Assembly: GCA_900539505.1 (NCBI GenBank)
Contig: UQCL01000003.1
Location: 1-64,000, forward strand
Length of the DNA stretch: 64,000 nt
Origin: an uncultured Campylobacter sp.
Lineage (GTDB): Bacteria > Campylobacterota > Campylobacteria > Campylobacterales > Campylobacteraceae
Direction of reading: 5' to 3'
The notes under the pieces are model-generated. The model worked only from the letters and a program-made list of their open reading frames with translations, ran no database searches and was not told where the DNA came from. This document shows, one piece after another, positions 38,223-47,708 of this stretch (position 1 is the stretch's first letter; every line of letters begins with the position of its first letter). The position numbers were made by a program, and so were the translations under genes.

Positions 38223-39035
38223 TCAATCTAAACTAAAAAATCGCCTAAGCTTCCATTTAAAATTTTTCTTCGGAATTTGTGTATCACTAAAATCGTCGCT
38301 GTAAATTTCGTTTTTATCGGTGAAATAGCCGCTATTTTGAGCCTGCGGTATAAAGTCGGTCCGATCTTCTATTTTTACGTTTAGCGCCTTGAAATATTGC
38401 AGCAGCTCATAATACTCTTTTGTAGATACGGCATTTATTAAAAAGTAATTTCTGTTGTTAAATTTAACGACAAAATTTCTTTTTAACAGCCAAAGGGGCT
38501 CCGAGCTCTTTTTGAGCTTGTAAATTTTATACGGCAGAGCAAATATTAAATATAGCATTAGATGCTTTATATAAAGAGCAAGTTTGCCTATATGAACGCC
38601 TATACTTGAATATCTATATAACTCATACGAGCTTAAATAATGGAACCTGCCGTAAGAGTTTTCTAGTTCGCATACTACGCAGAAATGAACGCTAGATATA
38701 TTTGCGGACGGATCGGGGGCTATTTTGGTTTCGGAAATTATGCTATCTTTCATATCTATATTTTCGACGTAGCGGATCAGGCTGTTTGAAAAATAAAAAT
38801 AGCTCGGATTTTTAGAAAAATTTTGCTCCGCCGAAATTCTTAGCCATATGAAAGAATATGTCACAAAAATTAAAGAAACGATACCGAAAGCGCTAAATTT
38901 TCCCGTAGTGCCAGTCGTAATAAGATCATGACCCAAAAGCGAAAAACCCAATATGCAAGTAAATATGCTCCAGGAAAATACATGATAGACGGTGTAATCG
39001 TTTATGATCAATGGCTCCTTATCGTAATCTCTCAT
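38223..39035 (-). CDS. hypothetical membrane protein, AT-rich
   Basis: A 270-residue protein not recognised. It has two N-terminal membrane helices (about residues 15-65), a soluble middle segment, a further hydrophobic stretch (LALYIKHLMLYLIFALPY, about 150-170) and a charged C terminus rich in Asp/Lys/Phe. Base composition is lower in GC than the flanking reductase and transporter genes, suggesting transfer. No partner gene is evident. Confidence 0.6.
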   Translation of the reverse strand: MRDYDKEPLIINDYTVYHVFSWSIFTCILGFSLLGHDLITTGTTGKFSAFGIVSLIFVTYSFIWLRISAEQNFSKNPSYFYFSNSLIRYVENIDMKDSIISETKIAPDPSANISSVHFCVVCELENSYGRFHYLSSYELYRYSSIGVHIGKLALYIKHLMLYLIFALPYKIYKLKKSSEPLWLLKRNFVVKFNNRNYFLINAVSTKEYYELLQYFKALNVKIEDRTDFIPQAQNSGYFTDKNEIYSDDFSDTQIPKKNFKWKLRRFFSLD

Positions 39036-39226
39036 AAATCCCCGTTTTGTAAAATTTTTGGCACATTATAACGCTTTATTCTCATAACGTATTAAAATTT
39101 AAAGTCGTTTTGACCATTTAAATTTTTAAGTTCGTTATTAGGTAGAATTTTAAAATTCTACCCCACTTCGCCTTCTTTGCCGTATTTTGCCAGTCGTTGC
39201 ATTTACATAAATGCAACGCGATGAGT

Positions 39227-40540
39227 TTAAAACGAAATATGCATACTAAGCGCGATTATGCATAAAAGCAGCGCCAACGGGACATAGACAAAGCGCCCGA
39301 TATCATACCAGAGCTTGCCGCGAGCCCTCTCTGCGCCCAGATTGATCTCATCTAAAATTTCATTCCGCTTAATCACCCAAAACCACGATATCGCGCCGAT
39401 TACCGCTCCGATCGGGATGATGTAGATCGAGACGAAGTCCATCCATGGCCCCCATGAGTTTATCGCTTCCATACCAAGGCCCGCACCCAGGCAGATCGCG
39501 CACAATAACGCAAGCGTGAAGGCGCGGCTTAGCCTTGGAAACTTATGCATTAGCGATTCGGCGACTACTTCGAACATATTTTGAAGCGATGAAATTCCAC
39601 CAAAAATCACGGCGGTAAATAAAATCACCGCAAAAATTCTACCACCTGCCATATCTTGTAAAATTTTAGGCAGAGTTACGAAAAGTAGCTTAGGCCCCGC
39701 CGCAGGATCCATTCCATAAGCAAATACTGCAGGGATCATCACTAGCGCAGCTACCATCGCGGCTAGCGTGTCAAATAGCGCGGTATTTTTCGCCGCAGAT
39801 ACGACGTCTTCGTCCTTGGATAGATACGCGCCATAGACGATCATACCCGAGCCCGTAATCGATAGCGAGAAAAACGCCTGTCCCATCGCAGAAATCCAAA
39901 CCATCGGATCTGCTAGCTTAGTAAAATCGGCGCCGAAAAGAAACGCATATCCGCCTGCAGCGCCTTGCAGTGTCGCGACCCTAATTGCCAAAATTGCAAA
40001 TAGCACGAAAAACAGCGGCATCATAATTTTATTCGTTTTTTCGATGCTTTTGGCGCCGAAAAACAGCGTCAGCAACGTGCCTGCAACGATTATGCAGTGA
40101 TAAGGTACCACGGAGTAGGGCGTCAGGGCAAAAGAGTTGAACCACGTATCGGTATTTTCGCTCATTAACGAGCCGTCTATGGCTTGGATTAGCGCTTTTA
40201 GAACGTAGGCGATGATGACGGCATAGCCCACTGCGATACACATCGAACCGGCAAGTGGCAACCAGCCGATAACCTTACCGATAGCGCCCAGTCCGCGGCT
40301 TTTCCACGCGTATTCGTATGAGCCCAGCGTGCCTGTTTTGGCGCGGCGACCGATCGCGTATTCGGCACTTAGGCCTACATATGAAAACAGCGCTACGAAA
40401 AAAACGTAGATTAGCAGGAATGCGCCACCGCCGTTCGTGCCGAGTTTATAAGGGAAGCCCCAGACATTTGCCATACCTACGGCGGAGCCCACGCAAGCGA
40501 TGATGAAAGCCCAACGTGATGAGAATTTGTGTTTTGTCAT
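39227..40540 (-). CDS. sodium-dependent (NSS family) amino acid transporter
   Basis: A 437-residue inner-membrane symporter with 11-12 helices. The family signature is at the N terminus: WAFIIACVGSAVGMANVWGFPY, with the unwound helix 1 pattern, followed by NGGGAFLLIYVFF. Members import amino acids with Na+. The ATG at 40540 is preferred (GGATGG upstream); an in-frame ATG nine codons earlier has no visible ribosome-binding site. Transcribed alone. Confidence 0.9.
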   Translation of the reverse strand: MTKHKFSSRWAFIIACVGSAVGMANVWGFPYKLGTNGGGAFLLIYVFFVALFSYVGLSAEYAIGRRAKTGTLGSYEYAWKSRGLGAIGKVIGWLPLAGSMCIAVGYAVIIAYVLKALIQAIDGSLMSENTDTWFNSFALTPYSVVPYHCIIVAGTLLTLFFGAKSIEKTNKIMMPLFFVLFAILAIRVATLQGAAGGYAFLFGADFTKLADPMVWISAMGQAFFSLSITGSGMIVYGAYLSKDEDVVSAAKNTALFDTLAAMVAALVMIPAVFAYGMDPAAGPKLLFVTLPKILQDMAGGRIFAVILFTAVIFGGISSLQNMFEVVAESLMHKFPRLSRAFTLALLCAICLGAGLGMEAINSWGPWMDFVSIYIIPIGAVIGAISWFWVIKRNEILDEINLGAERARGKLWYDIGRFVYVPLALLLCIIALSMHISF

Positions 40541-41198
40541 AAAGCCATCCGTGTGAAAAATTTTCATTATGGTAGCAAAAAGGAATTTAAGATTTATTTA
40601 TGCGGAATTTTAAGACGTGCCGATTTGATTACTTAGGAATTTTTAGAATTTAAAATCGCAGATATTTAAAGCAAGATTGGCGGAATTTTACGATCAAAAT
40701 CGATAGAGTTAATTCTGCGATACTGCGCGGCAAAATTTTATCTTTGATAATTTTAGAATTTTTTCGTGAAATTCCACACTTAGGCTTTAGCTTTAAAATT
40801 CGCTTAGCCCGGGCTTATAGTAGGGCTTGCTATTTAAGTTGGCCGAGAAATTTAGATCAATTAGAATTTTAAAATTCCGCAAAATTTTGAAATTTTTAAA
40901 ATTTACGATCTCGCAAAATTTGAAAGAAGGCTATCAATAATTTTATCTAGCGCCGCTCTGGCAGAATTTTCGCGGTAGAATTTCGCCTTTCGTTTACAGC
41001 GCGCATAGGGCTTATAAATAGCACTTTTGTAAACCTTACAGGGCGCGGGCATTCCTCTGCCCGCTATTAGGGCATCTATGTGATAGCAGCAAAAAATTTT
41101 TACCTGAGATGAGAATTAGCCGCGTCGCAAGCGGCAACGCGCTTGAAATTTCCGGCACGCAGCATCACAGAGCGAATTTTATTAACCCATACTTTGGC
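40541..41198. other. non-coding gap of about 650 bases
   Basis: Filled with GCGGAATTTT, AAATTTTTAAAATTT and AGAATTTT words in both orientations. One GC hairpin, GCGGGCA / TGCCCGC with a 6-base loop, lies at 41045-41064. A 78-codon plus-strand frame overlaps the next gene antisense and is not believed. Confidence 0.5.
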
Positions 41199-42536
41199 TT
41201 AGTTATTTTTCTCCGCTTCTTCGTTTTCTTGCGGCTGCGCGACTGCTTTTTTGATCGCTTTTACGAGCGAAACTCTTGTGCCATCCATTCGCAGCACTTC
41301 GTAATCGCAGTTTTCATCGCTTATTTTATCGCCGATTTCAGGTAGGCTGCCGAAGAGATTAAAGACGTAGCCGCCGATCGTTAGCTGCTCGGTCTCTTCG
41401 TCGAAGTCAATGCCCATCACTTCCTCGACGCCTTCGATCTCGAAGCGGCCTCTAAACTCAAAGGTGTTCTCGTCGATACGTTTGAAATTTTGCGCATTCG
41501 CGTCGTGCTCGTCGTTGATGTCGCCAAAAATTTCTTCTATGATGTCTTCCATCGTCAAAAATCCCGCAGTGCCGCCGTATTCGTCGATGACGAGCGCGGC
41601 AAAAATGCGCTGCTTATTCATCATCGGTAAAATTTTAGAGATTGGGCTGTTTTCAGGCACGATGATGAGTTTGCGCACGATTTTATCGAAGCTTTTATCT
41701 CCTTTTTGCTGGATGATGTCGCGGATGTGGATGAGGCCTAGGACGTTATCCTTGCTGCCGTCGATATACGGAAAGCGCGTAAATTTCGACTGCAATACGG
41801 TTGCATAGTTTTCGTCGTAGCTTTTTTGCTTATTTAGGCATATGAGATCGCGCCGTGGCGTCATTATCTCTTTAGCGACCGTGTCGCTAAAATCGACGGC
41901 GTTTTTGATGATCTCGGTCTCGAGGCTATCGAGTACGCCGCCTTTTAGGCTCTCGCTTGCGATGATTTTGATCTCTTCGTCCGAAAGCGCAAGCTCGCTC
42001 TCTTTGGCAGGCTTTACGCCGATGATTTTAAGCGAGACGGCAGCGATGAAGTCAAACGCTTTTATGATCGGAAAAAACATAATCCAAAAAATATGAAGCG
42101 GCCTAGAGATAAAAAGCACGATCTTCTCAGTTTTAGCAATAGCGATGGATTTTGGCACCAGCTCGCCGAGCACAACGTGAAATAACGTAACGAGCGTAAA
42201 AGATATGACGAAGGCGATCGTATGTGCCGCCGCTCCGCCGCCTATACCGATGGATCTTAGCGGCAGCTCGATCAGTCTTGATACCGCGGGCTCACCGATC
42301 CAGCCGAGGGCGAGCGAGCTTATCGTAATGCCTAGCTGAGTGGCGCTGAGATAGGTGTCAAGGGAGTTTGAAATTTTAAAAGCGAGCTTTGCGTTTGGAA
42401 TTTTATCCTTGATAAGCTCTTCGAGGCGAGACTTTCTGACTTTGACGATTGAGAATTCCGAAAGAACAAAAAAAGCATTCATAAAGATGAATACAAAAGC
42501 TAAAACTAACATTAAAACCGAACTGTCCGTGTCCAA
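41199..42536 (-). CDS. CNNM/CorC-HlyC family membrane protein with CBS domains
   Basis: A 445-residue protein: an N-terminal DUF21/CNNM membrane domain (about residues 5-190), two CBS domains (about 210-340, with the usual KEIMTPRRDLICL entry) and a C-terminal CorC/HlyC domain (EFRGRFEIEGVEEVMG). Family members are linked to Mg2+/Co2+ efflux or toxin-like names by annotation only. The start is TTG 42536 with AAAGGA seven bases before. Confidence 0.9.
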   Translation of the reverse strand: MDTDSSVLMLVLAFVFIFMNAFFVLSEFSIVKVRKSRLEELIKDKIPNAKLAFKISNSLDTYLSATQLGITISSLALGWIGEPAVSRLIELPLRSIGIGGGAAAHTIAFVISFTLVTLFHVVLGELVPKSIAIAKTEKIVLFISRPLHIFWIMFFPIIKAFDFIAAVSLKIIGVKPAKESELALSDEEIKIIASESLKGGVLDSLETEIIKNAVDFSDTVAKEIMTPRRDLICLNKQKSYDENYATVLQSKFTRFPYIDGSKDNVLGLIHIRDIIQQKGDKSFDKIVRKLIIVPENSPISKILPMMNKQRIFAALVIDEYGGTAGFLTMEDIIEEIFGDINDEHDANAQNFKRIDENTFEFRGRFEIEGVEEVMGIDFDEETEQLTIGGYVFNLFGSLPEIGDKISDENCDYEVLRMDGTRVSLVKAIKKAVAQPQENEEAEKNN

Positions 42537-43194
42537 ATTTTTTATCCTTTGAAATTTAAAAATAAATATTTATGATTATATCTAAAAACGCTTTAAAATC
42601 CAAAAGATATGGAAAATGCCTCGCGCCCGTGCGTAGAATTCTGCGGAGTTGAAATTTTACTCCTTTTATCGCGTAAAATTTCATCTGTCCGCGCGAGACC
42701 TACCGCCGCGCAAAATAGCGCTAAATTCTGCTACCCGGCCGAATAAATTTTATTTTCATACCGGGCTGCGGCTGCAAAATTTCATTTGTATACGGCCGCA
42801 GCGAAATTCTATCTGCGCCCGAAGGGGCAAAATTTTACTCCAAATTTCGTCGCGCTTAAAATCGTAAAATTTCGCGCCGCAGAATTCTGTAGCGACGGAC
42901 ATTTCGGCTTTCTATGCGACAGAATTCCGTCCGGCGCTTGCGTTTTGAAATGAAATTTTGTCTCGGCGCAGATCATATTTATCGCGCGTATTGGTGGAAT
43001 TCTGCGGTAATTTAAAATTTCGCGCTGCGACAGATCTTTGTTGCGGCGAGATTTTATCGCGATAGAGCTTTGGCGCGGCGGCGGATAATCCTAGCGCCGC
43101 ACGCAAGCCCATTAAGAAATTTAAATGCGACGATAAAACCTGCTACTTAAAAAACCTCAGCGCGCAAACTCTTGCGAAATTTTAAATCGCAAGA
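42537..43194. repeat. non-coding array of degenerate AT words with GC-rich spacers
   Basis: About 650 bases without a gene. From about 42620 to 43075 some 16 AT words of the type AGAATTCTG, TAAAATTTCA or AAATTTTACT occur every 20-40 bases, separated by GC-rich spacers. One inverted repeat, GCTGCGGC (42765-42772) with GCCGCAGC (42795-42802), encloses such a word. It looks like a decayed repeat field rather than coding sequence. Confidence 0.45.
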
Positions 43195-44004
43195 CTATCT
43201 ATTTCTTGTGGCAGCCTCGTAAAGCGGCAAGACTTTCGGCATCACCTCTTTTAGATCGGCGATGCGATCGTCGTTTGAAGGGTGCGTGGACATAAATTTA
43301 AGCGGATGGCTCTCATTTAGCTTGTTCATCTTCTCCCAGACGTTTATCGCCGCCCTTGGATCGTATCCTGCGCGCGCCATCAGCTCAACGCCCATCAGAT
43401 CAGCCTCCGTCTCATGCGTGCGCGAAAACGGCAGCGTGAAAGTGTACTGCGCCGCCATGTTCAAAGCTGCTGAGCCCAGATCTCCAAGCCCTGCTGCGGA
43501 GCTTGCTACAGCGATACCGACATCTTTCATCTGTTCAGTTGAGGCTCGCTCGCGGCTGTGTTCGCGCAGTGCGTGCGACATCTCGTGCCCCAAAATAGCA
43601 GCTAGCTCGGCATCGGTAAGCTTAAGCTTTTCGATGATGCCCGTATATACGACGATGCGACCGCCAGGCATACACCAAGCATTGATCGTAGGGTCGTTGA
43701 TGACGTTTACCTGCCAGTTCCATTTCAGTGCGTCTTTGCGAAATGCGCCGACTTGAGCGATTAGGCGCTTCGAGATGCCTCTAACGCGATCAGTTAGCTT
43801 TTTATCGGTATTTAGGACATGTTTGGCGTTTGCTTGGGCGGTAATCTGCCTGTAGGCAAGCGCGGCACTTTGATCCATTTCAGCTTCGCTTACGGTGATG
43901 AATTGCGAGCGGTCGATGCCTACGGCGCCGCCTTGCGTGGTGCTCGCGCAGCCGGTAAAAATCATCATCGCAGCAAAGGATATTAAAAGAGCTAATTTTT
44001 TCAT
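43195..44004 (-). CDS. M48-family zinc metalloprotease lipoprotein
   Basis: A 269-residue protein with a lipoprotein signal (FTGC at residues 16-19) and the metal site HEMSH at 140-144 within AAILGHEMSHALREHSRE. The third ligand is probably the Glu in THETEADLMGVELM. Similar to LoiP/YcaL-type periplasmic quality-control proteases. Transcribed alone, with GGAG upstream of the ATG. Confidence 0.92.
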   Translation of the reverse strand: MKKLALLISFAAMMIFTGCASTTQGGAVGIDRSQFITVSEAEMDQSAALAYRQITAQANAKHVLNTDKKLTDRVRGISKRLIAQVGAFRKDALKWNWQVNVINDPTINAWCMPGGRIVVYTGIIEKLKLTDAELAAILGHEMSHALREHSRERASTEQMKDVGIAVASSAAGLGDLGSAALNMAAQYTFTLPFSRTHETEADLMGVELMARAGYDPRAAINVWEKMNKLNESHPLKFMSTHPSNDDRIADLKEVMPKVLPLYEAATRNR

Positions 44005-45124
44005 CTTTTCTCCTTAAAATTTTGCGGCGATTTTAGCGAAATTTGATTAAATTTTTAGAATTTTATTTTGGATTGCCGGATTTTGCAGGCGCGATCTATT
44101 TGGAATTTGCCGTAAAATTTAAGGACGCCCGTCGCCTTTAAAATAGAATTAGGCTTTGTAATTTAGCGATAAAATTTAGCGGTGATTTCGCAGAATTTTA
44201 TCACGGCGTAAACGAGGCATTGCTATGTGAAAGTAGTGGATTTATCCAAATCCAAGTGCGACGTTGTATAAATAAGGCGCCTCTACGCCCAAATAGAGCG
44301 GGGGCGCGGTTTTAAATTTATGCTGCGTAGGCTACGATAAATCCGGCGGAATTTTATTTGCACTAAGCGCTCAATTTGGGCGGATAAGAGCAATTTGAAA
44401 TTTACATAATCAAATCGCGCGATAAAATGGGCTTGGATATCGCTATGATTTGAGATGAGTCGCGTTAGTATTTTGTGGTGCATAAATTCTAATTGTTAGC
44501 TTAGTGATAGCCCTTCACATCGCATCTTATGCTGCAGTGGAATCGCGTTTTATTAGAATTGAAATGATCGCAGAAATGCCAAACGCCACATACGCCTTTT
44601 TGTAGAATTTATCTCGTGGGATTTCATTTGCGCGCGTCGGGATAAAATTTCAAACTGCAAATCGTGCCATATCACTTTGAGGCGGAATTTTAATTTTATG
44701 CGTTTAGAATTTTAAAATTCGGCTACGCAAATCTACGCGATGAAATTTCAAGCTTAAAAATCCGCGCCGTTTTTGGAATTTTATATATGCTCTGACAGCT
44801 ATAAAATTTTGCACTTAGAATTTTATCACTGCGGCAAGATTTGGTTGGACCGGGGTCTCGCATCGCCGTAGGATTTTTGGCGGCACGGAATTTTGCAGCG
44901 CGCATCTAAATTTAGTTATGCAAAATTCGTAAAATTCTTTATCGGCATGGAATTTTACAGCGCCGTTAAAGCGCATAAAGAATTCTGCGCGGGCCTCGCA
45001 AACTCTAACGAAAGCTCCTTTCTTTTAGGGTACGCGAGCTTTAAGGCATGCTAGTAAATTTTGCAGCGCAAAGCAGTGAGCGCTGAGTGTTTACCGCTAG
45101 GGATTTTGCGCCTGCGGCGCCCAT
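44005..45124. other. non-coding gap of about 1.1 kb
   Basis: The longest gene-free stretch. It contains many GAATTTTA/TAAAATT words and a few GC blocks. I find no RNA gene, no clear terminator and no coding remnant. Two short minus-strand frames (60-66 codons) are repeat translations. Confidence 0.5.
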
Positions 45125-46384
45125 TTAGTCCTTTTTGGACTTTAGCTTGGCGATCGTCTCTTTTGCGGCCTCGTAAGCCTTAGCGCTCATCTCGCGCGCC
45201 CTTTCGCTTACGTTTTTGGCGACCTCGGAACTTTTTAGCTCGGCAAATTTTTGGCTCATCTTCTTTTCAAATTCGCTAAGCTCTTTTTTGATTGCGTCCA
45301 GTTTCTCGTCCAGATCGAGGTTTTCGATGATTTTGGCGCTTTTTTGGCTCAGCTCTTGAGTGATTTCGCGCGCTTTGGCGCTCGCCTTTTTCGCGCGCTC
45401 GCCAAGCTCGATCTCACCGATTTTGGCGCTTAGTTGCTCGGCAAGATCGCTTGAAATTTTTCTAAATTTAGCCAGGTAGCCGCCGAATTCTTCATCGGCG
45501 ATCTTGGCGATCTCGCTTTTGGCGGGCTCCTCCGAGCTTGCGACCGCGTCGCTTAAAACCGCGCTAAATAGCTCGCTCATCTGCGAAATTTGAAGTCTTT
45601 CGTTCTCTAGGCTCTGTGCGTCGCTTGCTGGCGAGAAACTTAGCTCGTCGCGGTATCTCTCGGCGGCTTTATTTATGCCGTCGTAGCAGCCTAAAATCGC
45701 GCCTCTAATCAGCGCAGAGGCTGTATTTTTGCTCTCGTTTGCGACGAAAATCGCGCGATTTATGATGATTTTTGAAATTTCTTTCGTGCGGAATTTCGTA
45801 AATTCTCCGTCGCCGATAGCCGAAAATGCGATGTTTTTCGCCGTCTCGTGCGCGGTATCCTCGATGTCGGTGCCGCTTTCGAGCACGCTTATGAAGGCCA
45901 GTTCGCTCGCTTCTTTCAGCACGTCCGCAAGCGGAAGTTTGCTCGCAATCGCTCGCTGTAGCGCCGCGCCTATGCGCTCTTTTGCTTCTGTTTCGCTTGC
46001 GTTTTGCAGCGCGGTATCCAGATCGTCGTAGCTGCGCAAAACAAGGGTTTTAATCGCCTTTTGTTTACAAGCGATCTTTTTGCGCAGATCGTCGTAGTTG
46101 TAGATGAGCTTGTAAAGCCCCTGCTCGTCCTCGTCGCACAGCGCCTTTTTAACGCCGTTAAGTAGGGCTTCTGCCGTCTCATCGCTAAGCGCGCCCGCGT
46201 CTTTTAACTCGGCTGCGAAGTCTAGGATTAATTGCGTGCTTTTGGCGCTTTTACTCTCGTCGTCAAGCTCACACAAAGCCTTCGTGGCTTCTTGCAAGGC
46301 GAGCTCTTGCACATATGAGGCTAGCTCGGCTTGTGAAATTTGCGCGAGATCGGCGCCGAATTTTTTGGTTATTGCTTCTTTCAT
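45125..46384 (-). CDS. long helical, Ala/Lys/Glu-rich protein of unknown function
   Basis: A 419-residue cytoplasmic protein with no signal or membrane segment. Nearly all of it is amphipathic helix: residues about 1-260 look globular-helical, and 300-419 form heptad-like repeats (ELGERAKKASAKAREI, ELSEFEKKMSQKFAEL, NVSERAREMSAKAYEA) typical of coiled coils or apolipoprotein-like tails. The ATG at 46384 is chosen because AGGAG lies just before it; a GTG five codons earlier overlaps that site. It follows a DUF493 gene and moaC. Confidence 0.65.
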   Translation of the reverse strand: MKEAITKKFGADLAQISQAELASYVQELALQEATKALCELDDESKSAKSTQLILDFAAELKDAGALSDETAEALLNGVKKALCDEDEQGLYKLIYNYDDLRKKIACKQKAIKTLVLRSYDDLDTALQNASETEAKERIGAALQRAIASKLPLADVLKEASELAFISVLESGTDIEDTAHETAKNIAFSAIGDGEFTKFRTKEISKIIINRAIFVANESKNTASALIRGAILGCYDGINKAAERYRDELSFSPASDAQSLENERLQISQMSELFSAVLSDAVASSEEPAKSEIAKIADEEFGGYLAKFRKISSDLAEQLSAKIGEIELGERAKKASAKAREITQELSQKSAKIIENLDLDEKLDAIKKELSEFEKKMSQKFAELKSSEVAKNVSERAREMSAKAYEAAKETIAKLKSKKD

Positions 46385-46395
46385 TTCATCTCCTG

Positions 46396-46656
46396 TCACA
46401 ATACATATTTAAAGTGGGCTTTTAGGCGCTCGAAAATTTCGTTTCGATGCAAGTCGTCTTTAACGAAAACGCTTACGTTGAAGCTCATATATTTGCCGCC
46501 GTTTGAAAAGCGTGAAAAGTCTATTTTGTAATCTTCGCCCTTTAAAATTTCATCGATCTGCTCACGCTTTTGGGTAGCCGCGTCTAGGACTACTTTGTAT
46601 TCCCAAAAGAGTGGATAGTCGATTTTGGGCTTTTCAGCTCCTAGTATACACGCCAC
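46396..46656 (-). CDS. DUF493 (YbeD/HP0495-type) protein
   Basis: An 86-residue protein of the DUF493 ferredoxin-fold family: [17 protein letters not shown] near the start, then [24 protein letters not shown]0495 and YbeD are homologues of unknown or regulatory role. The start is GTG 46656, inside the end of moaC (23-base overlap), served by GAGGGGG a few bases upstream. It is thus coupled to moaC. Confidence 0.8.
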   Translation of the reverse strand: MACILGAEKPKIDYPLFWEYKVVLDAATQKREQIDEILKGEDYKIDFSRFSNGGKYMSFNVSVFVKDDLHRNEIFERLKAHFKYVL

Positions 46657-47104
46657 TCTTGCCCCCCTCTTTACGCTGCAACACGACGTCGGTGATCTGC
46701 ATCGATTTATCTATCGCTTTTAGCATATCATAAATTGTCAGTAGCCCCACGCTCACGCCCGTTAGCGCCTCCATCTCGACGCCCGTTTTGCCCGTGATTT
46801 TCACAGTTACAAAAAGCTTAAATGCGCACTCGCTCGCAAGCTCCTCAATATCGGTTTTAATCGAAGTAATCGTAAGCGGATGGGTCATTGGTATGAGTTC
46901 GCTCGTCTTTTTAGCGCCCATTATCGCGGCAACGACGGCGGTTTGAAGCACGGGACCTTTTTTGGCAGTGTTTTGCTTGACGGCGGCAAACGCCTCCGCG
47001 CTCATTCGTATGATGCCGCTAGCGGTGGCTACACGCTCGCTATTATCCTTAGCGCCGACATCCACCATGCGCGGCATATTGTTTTCGTCGATATGTGAAA
47101 GCAT
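46634..47104 (-). CDS. moaC: cyclic pyranopterin monophosphate synthase MoaC
   Basis: A 156-residue enzyme of the first step of molybdenum cofactor synthesis (GTP-derived intermediate to cPMP, with MoaA). It begins [17 protein letters not shown]. It has the conserved [34 protein letters not shown] and a C-terminal KEGGKSG. The ATG at 47104 fits AAGGA six bases before; the upstream extension covers a promoter and is not coding. Its product is needed by the TorA-type reductases. Confidence 0.95.
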   Translation of the reverse strand: MLSHIDENNMPRMVDVGAKDNSERVATASGIIRMSAEAFAAVKQNTAKKGPVLQTAVVAAIMGAKKTSELIPMTHPLTITSIKTDIEELASECAFKLFVTVKITGKTGVEMEALTGVSVGLLTIYDMLKAIDKSMQITDVVLQRKEGGKSGVYTRS

Positions 47105-47129
47105 AAAATTCCTTGTAGTTTTTGGCGGG

Positions 47130-47135
47130 ATTATA
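47130..47135 (-). promoter_or_regulatory. extended -10 box of moaC
   Basis: TGCTATAAT on the minus strand; the predicted start near 47123 gives a leader of about 19 bases. It lies downstream of a terminator, so moaC has its own promoter. Confidence 0.65.
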
Positions 47136-47150
47136 GCAGAATTTCGGGCA

Positions 47151-47214
47151 TAAAAAAAGCCCGAGCTTTTAAACTCGGGCTTCATACAAAAAGGAGGTTT
47201 TATCTTGTCGGACG
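47151..47214 (-). ncRNA. candidate small RNA with anti-Shine-Dalgarno segment
   Basis: On the minus strand a TATAAT (47221-47226) preceded by T-rich DNA is followed after about 60 bases by a perfect terminator: AGCCCGAG / CTCGGGCT with an 8-base loop, then TTTTTTT. The transcript between has no open frame with a start. It carries an unpaired ACCTCCTTTTT (about 47188-47198), the complement of a strong ribosome-binding site. Alternative: an aborted leader of moaC, but moaC has a separate promoter after the terminator. Confidence 0.6.
47158..47181 (-). terminator. Rho-independent terminator upstream of moaC
   Basis: A perfect 8-base stem AGCCCGAG / CTCGGGCT, loop of 8, followed on the minus strand by seven T residues at 47157-47151. 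It closes the putative small RNA. Confidence 0.85.
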
Positions 47215-47220
47215 AGAACG

Positions 47221-47226
47221 ATTATA
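47221..47226 (-). promoter_or_regulatory. -10 box of candidate small RNA
   Basis: TATAAT on the minus strand with periodic T runs upstream on that strand (TTTTATTTCTATTTACT), the pattern of Campylobacter sigma-70 promoters. Confidence 0.65.
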
Positions 47227-47708
47227 CTACCTAAACAGTAAATAGAAATAAAATATATCCTTTTTAGGCAAACTCTTTCGCGCTTAATTTATAGCCGTTT
47301 TTAAAATTTAATGGCATGCTATGGCGCGCTGTGCGGGCATTTGAATGGGCGGTAAAACAAAACGGAGTCAAAGAGCGACTAAATTTAAAGCGGACGTTAA
47401 AGAGCAAAGATAAAATTTAAAGCAGAGTTTGTGGTTATTTTAGCTCAATATGGGCGATCAAAAGAGCGGAGCAGGGCGCTATGTCGCGGCAGCATAAATA
47501 AAATGCTACAAAGAAGCGGCTTAAATTAAACGCCGTCTTGCTCTAAATTTAAGCTCGTTTTGCCTAAGCTCAATGCCTCGCGCGCAATACAGCATAAATT
47601 TAAACCCTTCACGCGAGCGTTAAACGGCGCAGGCGCGGATTAAAATAGCGCGCGCAAATTTAAACATCGTCGCGCAAAATCCGGCCTGCGTTTGAAATTT
47701 ATCCTCGT
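47227..47708. other. non-coding gap upstream of the small RNA
   Basis: About 480 bases with no gene seen, consisting of TTTAAATTTAAAGCGG-like words. No terminator with a T run was found for the EF-hand gene that ends at 47709. Confidence 0.45.

Noticed and set aside
41109..41345. 78-codon plus-strand frame over the end of the CorC-type gene
   Set aside because: Antisense shadow of a well supported gene.
42600..43100. CRISPR-like array
   Set aside because: The repeated words are only 8-12 bases, variable and irregularly spaced; no cas gene is present in the window.
47201..47232. Short plus-strand frame TTG...TAA after AAGGAGG
   Set aside because: A perfect ribosome-binding site is followed by only nine codons. 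The element is better explained as the complement of a minus-strand RNA with promoter and terminator.
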